Origin: Beroe forskalii
Lineage: Eukaryota; Ctenophora; Nuda; Beroida; Beroidae
Assembly (NCBI GenBank): GCA_011033025.1
Contig: WFMF01000316.1
Coordinates: 62,001-126,000 of the forward strand
DNA: 64,000 bases
Direction: 5' to 3'
In this document: positions 51,501-63,500 of the stretch, piece by piece
Layout: each line of letters starts with the position of its first letter
Numbering within the stretch: position 1 is the first letter of the stretch
Notes under the pieces: generated by a model
The model's input: only the letters and a program-made list of their open reading frames with translations
Told to the model about the DNA's origin: nothing
The model's database searches: none
Translations under genes and position numbers: made by a program

Positions 51501-54500
51501 TTCCTGTGAGAAGATCACCAGTAGAAATTAAAATGCGAAACACTTTATTTACTGCAGCAAATGAGTTTGCACTTGAAGAATCCGTGATCAATCTAATTAT
51601 AACTAGGACATTAAAACCAACTGCCAATACCCCGATAGTCCAAGCCAATACTCTCAGCACATTGTTTGATAGTATGGAATTGCTGCACTCATCGTTACAT
51701 TCATCGGAATAATCAATGCAATCGAAGACCCCGTCACATTTCTTATCTATGCTAATAAACTGCTCTGTTTCTCTGCACCGGAAGTTGTTGGCACAGCCAT
51801 CCTCATCAGAATAATCCTCACAATCCTTTACAAGATCACAGACTTTGTCATAGCTTATACAACTCATGTTGTTACTGCACTCGAATAGGTCATTATGGAT
51901 TCTTCCTCTGGTTTTCACAGCAACTGTAAGCATTCCATCCCCAGATAGAGTAACAAACTTTTTAAAAGAATCTTGCTGGCAACTGGTTGGTTTCAGGGGT
52001 TTTAGTGGACATTTTGCATCTAAACAGTTGCCTATACAACTCAAATAGACATACAGCTCCCCAAACAGGTGCCTGCAGATGATCTTGCGGCTAGGAACTC
52101 GGATATGGGTTGCTTGTGATGCACCGAATGTAGGGTAGTTTGGGTTTTTGAATGTCTCTTGGTTGCACAGTTCAAGCAGATTATGTTCTTCCAGACCCGG
52201 CAAACAGTGCAGCACGTAAAGTGAATCTTTCAACTGGACTGGTGATACAAATGGTCTGGCAGTAAATCTGGCAGCATGACAAACCGAAGTTTCCTTTTCA
52301 CACTCCTCCACTCCATCACACAGTTGCAGCAGTTCCACGTACTGATCGGGGGACTCTGTACTACAAATGAAGACGTTCTCACAGGTTGTGTTGTCAGAAA
52401 CATGCCGGAATAGGTCGAACATTTGGCACGTTGGCCAAATGTCTTCCACTTCGTCATCACCTGAAACACAATCCGGGACTCCATCATTTAGCCAGTGCAT
52501 GGGGATTTGTAGTTCTGAAGGATGCCGGTACCTCCGATGGCATTTTGCCACTAGTAAGGATTGGCATCTGCTTCTTGACTCGTCACTGCCATCCTCGCAA
52601 TCCGACATTCCATTGCACATTAAGTGTTTGTGAATGTAGCACGAGGATGATGCTGCTTCACACATTTCATCCAGACCATCGTCACAGAACGTGGACCTCC
52701 GCAAGTTCTTACACAGCACAGCCAAGGAGACTGTGGAGGGGTACCCTCCTATGTTGCACTGCAAAACACCCCGCCAAGGATCGGAGCAGTTGGTTTGGTC
52801 CTCGTACTCCTTGCAGAATGAAAATACCTTATCAGAGTTGTTACGAGCTTTTTCGAGGGGTCCACATCGAGTGAAGTTGAATATGGGACGTTGGAGAGAC
52901 CCCTTTGCTGAAACACAAAATCTGTTCGGATCATCTTTCACCGAAGCTTGTATGTGTCCATCTCGAAAGCAAATCGATTCGTCTCTGTGGTCATCACATT
53001 CGCTTTCATTTTCATCGCAAATCATTGTCGGCTTGATGTAAACCTGTCTACCGTCTTTCTCACAATATAATCCATACCGGAAACCGTTGCACATGGATTC
53101 ATCAACGCAGTTGTTCTGGTTGTACGTGTTTCTGCACATCAAGTCACACGTATCATTATCTGATATTTCTTGCCCATCAATGATGCCGAAATCTTTGCAA
53201 GCCCCTGTGACATTAAGGCCAAAACACTGCTCTGAATCTCGGCTAGAGATAGAAATCTTGCTTGTAGCGAAATCACAAGTAATGATGTCGTAGAGAGAAC
53301 GCGTGACCAACTTCCATCCTTCAGGCGATTCAAGTTGTGGCTTCATGGGATATATGGGCGTTTTGAGACACAGGGAATCAGTGCAGAGTGCTCCTACCTG
53401 GTTGATGAGTTTATTTGACTCCCTGATCCCACAGCTCTGATAATTGTAGGGATCATCAGAACATCTCCTTGTCAAGTACGTGTTTTCAATGACTGAGTAG
53501 TATTCGTCCTTATCAGGGCTGCATTTGAACACATCCACTTGAAAAAAGCCAGGACATTGGATTTTGAGGAACTCGTAGTGAGGTACCAATCTACAATCAT
53601 CGGGGTTTGGAGGTCTGCACACCACAGCCAGGTAGAATTTCTCTTGGAAAATGCCAATGTGTGGACAATCCAGATGCTTTTCAATCTTGTCAAAGCTACA
53701 ATCGTCAATTGTTTTTGCAGAAGAAGGACAATCTGTATCGGTCATGATAGCTTTATTTGAGCCCCTGGTCCAATATAGGTGACGTAACCCAAACCAATCG
53801 ACAGCATCTGTGAAACCCATTGCCTTGCAGACCACTTGTGCAATGTTCTCGAGATTACCCTTGCCACTTAAGCAGATGAAACCTTCCCCTCTGATTGTTT
53901 TCACTTTCACAAAACCAGAATTTAAAGATCGACTATTTTCCTCTCTACCTGGAACTTCCAGAGAGAATTTAATGAATCCTTCTGTGATGGGAGCCATGAA
54001 CAGGGCTATAATGATGCCATAGAGCATCTTATTTTGCTTCATATCTGAAGAGTGGAGAATGAAGATTCAACACCCGATTAAAAAACTAAACGTTATATGG
54101 CTTATCAAACCAACCCTCAGGAACAATATGATGCTATCTCTAAGTGATTCAAAAAATCGCCGATTCATCCCATGGAACTTATAAAAAATGCTGGTTCAAT
54201 TGAGATCAATAATTCATTAATGACTAGGTCGTACTAGTGAATTTCGACGACACACCTGCGACACATCCACGACACACCTGCGGCACACCTGCGACACACC
54301 TGCGACATACCTGCGACACAACTCAAACATAAGTTCTATCGTTATTGGGATACAACTACGACACACTTACGACACACCTACGACACACCTGTGACACAAC
54401 TCAAACATAAGTTCTATCGTTATTGCGGTACAACTACGGCACACCTACGACACACCTGCGACACATCCACGACACACCTGCGGCACACTTGCGACACACC

Positions 54501-57500
54501 TACGACACACCTGCGACACAACTCAAACATAAGTTCCATCGTTATTGCGGTACAACTACGGCACACATACGACACACCTGCGACACAACTCAAACATAAG
54601 TTCTATTGTTATTGTGATACACCCACGACATACCTACGTCCTATGGACGGTGACCATCAACGGAGAGTTTGAGTTACCAGTCAGTATAGGTCTACCAATG
54701 ACCCCCTGGTGAACCCTCACTGACCCCCTACTGACCCCGCGGTGAACCCCAACTGACCCCCTACTTCCCAATTCCTGATCATTATTATAACACTTATCAT
54801 GACTGTTTAAAAAGCGCTTAAAATACTAAAATATCACTCAGCCTTATGATGGCGCTTAACTAGTCAATGACCAGTCGGTCCCATAACTCCATGAACGCGT
54901 TCAAAGTCAATAAGTCATATGTCAGTCAAGTCAGTCATATGTTAGTCAAGTCAGTCAAGTCAAATAAGTCAATTCAATTTAGTTCGATCAAGTCAGTCAA
55001 GTCAGTCAAGTCAGCCAAGTCAGTCAAGTTAATTGGGTTAGTCAATTAAGTCGATTAAGTCAAGTAAGGCTAACGTGACTAACTTGACTTGACTAGACTG
55101 ACTTGACTCACTTAACAATGACTGCGTTTATGGTCTTATTATTATTATTAACATTTTAAGTTCTTTTAAAACAGTCGTGATAAGTGTTAGAAAAATGACC
55201 AGGAAGTGGTCTATAAGACAGTAGACCGGGTCAGTATGGGGTAACCAGATGTTGACCAGGGGGTCATTGGTATACTTTCATCCGACCAGAGACTGACGTA
55301 TGGCGTTAAGTGACCGTAAACTGACCGTTAAGTGACCGGTAACCGACCTGTAACTGCCCAATGCCCGTGGGTGGTAACTTTCCGTCGACAGATAACCAAA
55401 TTACCCTCATAGTTATGTTGTGTCTCAGGTGTGTAGTAAGTGTGTCGTAGGTGTATCATTAAATAGCAATAGAACTTATGTTTGAATTTTGTTGTAGGTA
55501 TGTCACAGGTGTGTCGTAGTTGTATCACAATGACGATGGAACTTATTTTTGAGTTGTGTCGCAGGTGTGTCGTGGATGTGTCGCAGGTGTGTCGCAGGTA
55601 TGTCGCAGGTATGTCGCAGGTGTGTCGCAGGTGTGTCATCGAAATTTACTCGTACGACCAATGAATAATATTAATTTATTAACTTGTTTTTGGCTAGAGG
55701 AGCATCGTAGCTAGCAGAAAAAAATTACAGAATTTGCCTGTAATTACAGAACGCGCGCAAACTTGTACATCGCGATTTTCCGAAAATGATCTTAAAAATC
55801 TATCTCCTCCAGCATTATTGGAGAATCGTCCTGAAACTTTCGAGATATTTTGTTCTGAGGATTAAAATGAAGAGATTTTCCCGAAGGATTTTTGATTTAG
55901 GCCTCAGAACCGAGAATATTCGATTTTGAATTCGGTTCCGAGATAGATTTTTAAGATCATTTTCGGCAAATCGCGATACTAGTTCGCCCGCAAACTATAA
56001 TAAGAGGCAAATTCCGATTTTCAAAATCGCACAACTCAGGCTAGGAACAAGATTTTTTCATTCCGTAGAGTTTTTCTGGTAGCTTTGTTTTGTTTTGCAT
56101 ACGCTAAATCAAGAAAGGACTCAGACTAGACTCCTGAAAAGACTCGAATATGACCAAGCCTAGCACCCCGTGCCCGCCAACAGTGGCACCCCCTCCTGTA
56201 ACCTGTATTGGAGTATAGCTACGGGTGGTACCTGAAAGGGCATAATATATTAAACATCAACGGTTCACATTTCGATTGTTTGTTGAGAGCTGCTGACAGA
56301 TAGAGACATTTGGTTCCGGACCAACACTGAAAGGACGAAACTTGAACTAGAATTATACAGACACGCATGGCTTTACCCTTTTGTAATTCTTACATCTTTA
56401 AGGTCGAAATATCTACGATGCTCCTCTATCATTTCTAGCCTTACTCTATCTTTGCCATCGACATCCCGAAGACCCCCCCTGCCCCCTTGAGTCTCTCAGA
56501 ACCTCTAGAATTTTCTGTTTTTGGCGAACTTATTATACTAGTCTCGGTACCAAAAAATTACAAATATTACAATTTTATTATCGCAGGCAAGCTATTTGAA
56601 CCTTTGAATCAAATTTAACGCGTGAAGGGTTACGTTACGTTTCCTTAAATTTAAAGCATATAAAAGGAAACATAGTATTACAGTATTACATGCTATAAAG
56701 AGGTTTAATATGATTTCTTTGTCCTAACCGGGCGCTTGCTCACCCGATGCAAAACCTTTTTTTAATCACAAAAGAAATCGAAACATGCGTAATTGCATGT
56801 TATATTTATTTTCAGTAAGCACCTCTAAAATAGTAAAGGGAAGACTATTTTAATTATCGATGGGTCCGTCATTAGGAATAATCTGTGTCACATGCTCTCT
56901 GGGCTGGGTTTTAGTTATTATATTAAATTTGAGCATTTTAAGCAAAAAATTCTTTTTCCCATACTATAATGTCTTGACGTAAAGCTCCAAGTTTTAGTAT
57001 GTTTTAAAATATGGCAATATGCAATATGCATGAAAGTACTTAATAAAGTAAGGTAATCAATGATGTTTCCACAGAAATAGGGTTATGTGTGAATTATCTT
57101 CCCAGCATTTGATTTGCTGGGAGTGTGAATTCCGAAATTATGACACTTGAAATTGTGTGCCCTTTTCCTACCAACCTGCAAAAAGCGCGTTATATTTTTT
57201 TGTTTTTTGTTTTCTAATTAAAATCCACAAATCGTAAGACAATTTCATATTTATATCGTTACCTAGAAACATCTAAAAATGTTTAGGTGACGATTAATAA
57301 TCAATTATCTCATGATAAATTTAGCAAATGGACTTTAAAGAGCCGCGATTTTTAGAGTTAGAGGGGTAGTTTCTAGTTAGTTTAGAAACTATCTACCTCT
57401 CTTACTCTACCTCTCTAATACTAACTCTAAATATCTAAATCTATAACTTTCCATTTCAGCTTATAACACAGTTAGACACCCTGGACGAGCTGATAGATGT

Positions 57501-60500
57501 TCTGGCACAAAGTTGTTTTATTCCCCTGTATTCTGGTTTTGGTATGCCAAAGAAGGGGAAGGAGCGGTCATTTAGTCATTTGATGGCTCCTATACTAACA
57601 TCTACCCCTTTTCGAGGTTTGGTATGGTATCAGTAATAAATAAGAGTATAGTTACTACTTACAAGCGTATCTTCATCGATTCACTTCTACCCTTATTAAG
57701 AAGTTAAGACAAACTCCACGCTTCTTTTAAACCGAAAAGTCTAATTAAATGAACAATCATATAAAATTTGCAAATATTGGTAGGTCCAAAATCATATGTG
57801 GTTACACGTTACTGCAATACAAAATTTGCATTAATCAGGGCTCGCGGGTAGCAAAATTTTAGTTTTTCGCCCATAACTCCGTTCCTGAGCATTTTAGGGC
57901 ATATGTTTTATAGCAAGTCGTATATAAACATGGCTATTGCGAAAATTTTCCGCCCAGAACGAAGTCTCTACGACCTTTCTGAGCCGAGATATAATTTTTA
58001 TAAATCACGCAGCTCCGGCTCAATGAAAAAAATTGGATATTTTGGCACTTTCCACACCCCGTAGATGTGTGGAAAGTTGTTAGATCGATTTTGTATGCAA
58101 AAAAACATGGAAACCATTCAAAATCGCTTGGTGTAGAACTTGTCCACTTTTTACCCTCTTTTGGGGCAGATTTGACTGTATTACCAAGTTATGGGCTAAA
58201 ATAGGCTTACGCGACGTGCGTATGCCCATATATTGGAAACGTTTTTCGGCCATTTTTTGAGATATCGACTTCAAAGTCTTTATGGTAACTCAGGGGACCA
58301 TTATCTATCGATTGCATACTTCAGATCCCGTCCAAATCGCTTTTGAAAAAAATGCGCCCATTTTGGGCGCACTTTTGGCGCCAGCGCCACGGTGGCGCCA
58401 GTGGGACTGGGGGTACCAAACCCGGCCAAAAATTTGGCCCACGGGGTATACCTTTTGGGTCAACCGTTATCTCAGAAACGTGTTTTCCAAAAAATTTGGG
58501 TTGAACCCCCTCCCTTTAAGTGGAAGTAGGTACTTAACATTGAGGGTCATCACAGTTTCAACTGGTCAGAAATAGTATCATAATAATAATAGTATCATAA
58601 TAATATGGCATTTGCTATATTATTGGAAATATCAGAAACTAAGCAGTAATTATTAAGTGGTAAGAAATTAAGTGGTAATTGCCCCTGCCTACTTTGGTAA
58701 GGTCGATGAGTTCTGGAAAGGATCGTGAGCAATGAGGTTCCTAACATCCTCGTCCCCCTCCAGAAGCTTGGCTACGAGGTTGATAAACCAGGGATTCTGC
58801 TGGTAGTGCTGGAAGGCAGCAAACCACATCAACCAGTCAAGCCGGTAGTGGTACGGTGATATGAGACAGGGGGTTCTCGTCACGCGACCTGGCTTGCACT
58901 TGAACTCGAACTCCTGCAACAGAGACATTACACAAGGAATATCAAATATAGCTGATGATAAAAGGGAGAATGTACAAAATTACGAATCAAAGTCAAGCAA
59001 GCTAGTGAACGAATAGTTACAACCTAATTTATATGACTTATTCCCCAGATTTGTAATATTGCAGACCTTCCATCGAGTGTTAGCTGTGAATTGCTCATCA
59101 GTGGTTCCTTCCAGTATTACTTCTGTGCGATCCTTGGTGATACTGACAGAAGAGGAGAAGCAGTGTTTATAGAGTGAATAAAGCAAAAACAAGAAAGGTA
59201 TAAAGACACTTCATTTCTAATTAATCAGCAGGAAACCTTCCAAGTTCTATTAAATGTTATAGTCCGAGACGAAATGTCCATCCGTTAGCAACCCGTGTTA
59301 AAAGCGATTTCTCGACGGTTATTAGGCCTTTAAACCATGCAGAATCGAACTAGCTCGGTCACGACATCTGATCTCGATGGCGACAAGTCGATATTGGCCA
59401 CGCCCTTTTTGCGGTTATGCGCAGGCTCGATTTTTCATAACTTGGCTCAGGAAGGTCGTAGAGACTTCGTTTTGGGCGCGAACGAAGCACAATGGCCGTG
59501 TTTATATACGACTTGTTAATAAACATATGCCCTAAAATGATCAGAGAAAAAGTTATGACCGAAAAACAGTTTTTACGCCATACGCGAAGCAAATTTTCGG
59601 TAATTTTCGAAAAACCGTTAGTAACCTGTGTTTGAAGCGATATATCGACGGTTACTAGGCCTTTAGACCATGTAGAATCGAATTAGCTCGGTCACGACAT
59701 CTGATCTAGATGGCGACAAGTCGACATTGACCACGCCCTTTTTCTTAAGGTTATGCGCAGGCTTGATATTTCATAATTTGGCTCAGGAAGGTCGTAGAGA
59801 ATTCGTTTTAGGCGCAAACGAAGCGCAATGGCCATGTTTATATACGACTTGTTAATAAACATATGCCCTAAAATGATCAGAGAAAAAGTTATGACCGAAA
59901 AACAGTTTTTAAGCCATACACGAAGCAAATTTTCGGCGATTTTCGAAAATCCGTTAGCAACCTGTGTTTTAAGCGATTTATCGACGGTTGCTTTAGACAA
60001 TTGTTGATAAAGATATGCCCTAAAATGCTCAGGAAGAGAGATGTGGGCGAAAAACTGATTTTTGGGCGCCCGCTGGACATAGCGGAGGCAATTTTTGTAT
60101 CTTGGCCCAGCAACGTCAAAGAGAATTCGTTGTGATTACAAACGAATAGCAATGACCATAAGAAACTTACTGATAAACATATTCCCTTTGGACGAAAACT
60201 GATAATTTGGACACATGAGGGGCGTAGTGGACTAGTGTAGACAATTTTGTAATTTTGGCCCAGGAAGGTCCCAGAGACTTCATTTTGAGTTTATAATATA
60301 TGACTCAGAAGCATAGGTATGAGCGAAAAACTGTCAATTTCTGCGTACCTGTGATGCATAGCACCTGCCTCTTGTCTGCATCTAATAAAAACCTAATTGG
60401 ATCAACTGCTAAGTAGGCCGCCCGTGATCCAATTCAGTGGGAAGGGTATTCCTAGGTCGTTTCACAAAGTATAATGCCAGAACTTCTAAATGTACATTAC

Positions 60501-63500
60501 CAAATATAACTCTCTGTGCCTCGAGAGGGACATTATCTACCAAATCTCGTCAACCTTTCCCAGTAGTACTTCCAATAATGTAGTTTGTAAAGTAAGTTGA
60601 TTGGATTCCAGTATGTTGATGTCTTGGACTGTGTGAGGGTTCCAAACTGGAAACTTGGATTCAAGAAGGACTTATTTTGATCGGTATGAGAATACACTGA
60701 GCACCCACATTAAGCCATTTTACTTCCATTTTTGGGCAGCAACCGTTTCCAGAAAGCCAGAAGAGACCACGTCATGTCTGGAATCTAGAAGGATGTGGAA
60801 ACCAAGGTATTTGACACGATTATGTCTTGATGGGGTGCTGCACTGGAACAACTCAGCAGTGAAAGAAAGATCTCAAGATATTATCAACACGAACAGTAAG
60901 AGAATCTTCCTGTATGAAGTCATGTAGGCGAGGTATTAAATTTGTTTTATGTAACACCATGCTAATCAGAGTTGCCCAATTCACCACGGAATTGAGGTCG
61001 TCCTGGAGAACAGGGACATCAACACACTTTGCTGATAGTGATTCTGGCACCGTCGGCAAAACTTCCAGAAGCCTGTGATATGCCGATATGGCATTGATGA
61101 TCGTTTATGTGCGCGAGGAAGAGTATGAAACCAAGAGCCGACCCTTGAGGTACTTCACTGAGGATGAGTGAGAGGAGAATGGAAGCCTTTCATGGTCACA
61201 AATCAATTCCTGTATTTAAGGATCCGAAGAAGACGTTTACCTTAAACCCCACATTGACCCAGCTCTTGGTCCATATTGTCGAATGCCTCAGCTTTGTCAA
61301 AGTACCATCGTGGTTACTCCTGTAAAGGATGATCTGAAAGATCTCATTTATGGGAGCAAACAATTGGGAGCTGTGTTGCATCTAATCTGCGTGGGAGCTC
61401 ATTGAGGAAGCTGTGTGGGAACTAATGAGAGCTTCGTGGGAACTGCATGGCTAAAGATTAAGAATATTTTGATAGTTTTAGTGGGGGCCGGTGAATTCTA
61501 CCATTCTATGGAGCTAGGGGGTTATTTCGCAAGTTCATCAATAGATCAAATGAAGCCTCGTTTTATACACAACCTAACGACCTATAGGAATTTCGTTCTT
61601 TGATCATCCTCTCCTGAAATGACGAAATGTCGTTACAAGAGCTATAAGAGTGCTCCATCCTTTGATGCATTCAAATCCGGACTGGATATCCCACCTCTTC
61701 AGGAAAATTCCTGATCTACCTCCAGTGCCGGGTAACACTAAGCCAAACTAAAACTAATTACTGGATTGGACAACGAACAGCCTACAGGTGTTCTAATAGG
61801 GTCCCCATTGGATCTTTCGAAACGGAAAAGAGGTACAAGAGGTAGGTGCTACTGCTATGCATGAGCATAAATTTATTGACAAGGATTATGATATAAAGGT
61901 GGACATTGCGATTTGTTTGCACCCACAACGAAGCCATCTACGATCCTCTTTGGCCAAGATACAAAAAAATCGCCTCTGCTATACACCTTAAAGGTACCCA
62001 AAAAATCAATATTTCGCCCATAACTCTCTTCCTGGCCATTCCAGGGCATATGTTTATTAACATGTATGTAAAGATGATACGACTTATTAGCGCCAAAAAT
62101 ACGAAAATCGCCTCTGCTATATCCAGCGGTTGCCCAAAAATCAGTTCTTCGCCCACAACTCTCTTCCTGAGCATTATAGGGCATATCTGTATTGACAATT
62201 GTCTAGAAACATGACTATTGCGCTTCGTTTGCGCCCAAAACGAAGTCTCTACGACCTTCCTGAGCCAAGTTATGAAAAATCAAGCCTGCGCATAACCTTA
62301 AGAAAAAGGGCGTGGTCAATATCGACTTGTCGCCATCTAGATCAGATGTCGTAACCGAGCTAATTCGATTCTACATGGTCTAAAGGCCTAGCAACCGTCG
62401 ATAAATCGCTTCAAACACAGGTTACTAACGGATTTTCGAAAATCACCGAAAATTTGCTTCGTGTGTGGCTTAATAAAACTGTTTTTCGGTCATAACTTTT
62501 TCTCTGATTATTTAAGGGCATATGTTTATTAACAAGTCGTATATAAACACGGCCATTGTGCTTCGTTTGCGCCCAAAACGAAGTCTCTACGACCTTCCTG
62601 AGCCAAGTTATGAAAAATCAAGCCTGCGCATAACCTTAAGAAAAAGGGCGTGGTCAATATTGACTTGTCGCCATCTAGATCAGATGTCGTGACCGAGCTA
62701 ATTCGATTCTACATGGTCCAAAGGCCTAGCAACCGTCGATAAATCGCTTCAAACACAGGTTACTAACGGATTTTCGAAAATCACCGAAAATTTGCTTTGC
62801 GTATGGCTTAAAACTGTTTTCGGTCATAACTTTTCTCTGATCATTTTAGGGCGTATGTTTATTAACAAGTCGTATATAAACACGGCCATTGCGCTTCGTT
62901 TGCGCCCAAAACGAAGTCTCTACGACCTTCCTGAGCCAAGTTATGAAAAATCAAGACTGCGCGTTACCTCAAAAAAGGGCGTGGTCAATATCGACTTGTC
63001 GCCATCGAGATCAGATGTCGTGACCGAGCTAATTCGATTCTACATGGTCTAAATGCCTAATAACCGTCGAGAAATTGCTTTTAACACGGGTTGCTAACGG
63101 ATGGCATTTTTTGGACATTTCGTCTTGGACTATTAGGCAGTATTAGATTATGAAGCAAGAAGAATTTCTCGCTAACCTGCCGAATGCACCGTAAGTGTTG
63201 ACGAGTCGGAACGATTCAAAAGAGGTGTTCATCTGTTGGTTCGGAGAAAGAAGGTTTTGAACCACTGGTATGCTGAGGAATGCGAGGAACATCCCAATCA
63301 TACCGTTGAGAACTGCTCTCTGATATCTGACTGGGCAGTTAGTTAAGAGATAATCATGGGTATTTGGTCAAAGGTGCTAGAGATAAACTTCCACTTCAAC
63401 GCAAAAATCGTTGAATACTTCAAATCTCAAAAGGATCAACCATGAAGTCCTTAATCTAGCAGAAATTAGAATACTGACGTCCGACAATCTGCCCATGACA

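Noticed and set aside
52230..53760. Plus- and minus-frame ORFs overlapping the GPCR
   Set aside because: Shadows of the 1179-codon receptor gene; no domains of their own.
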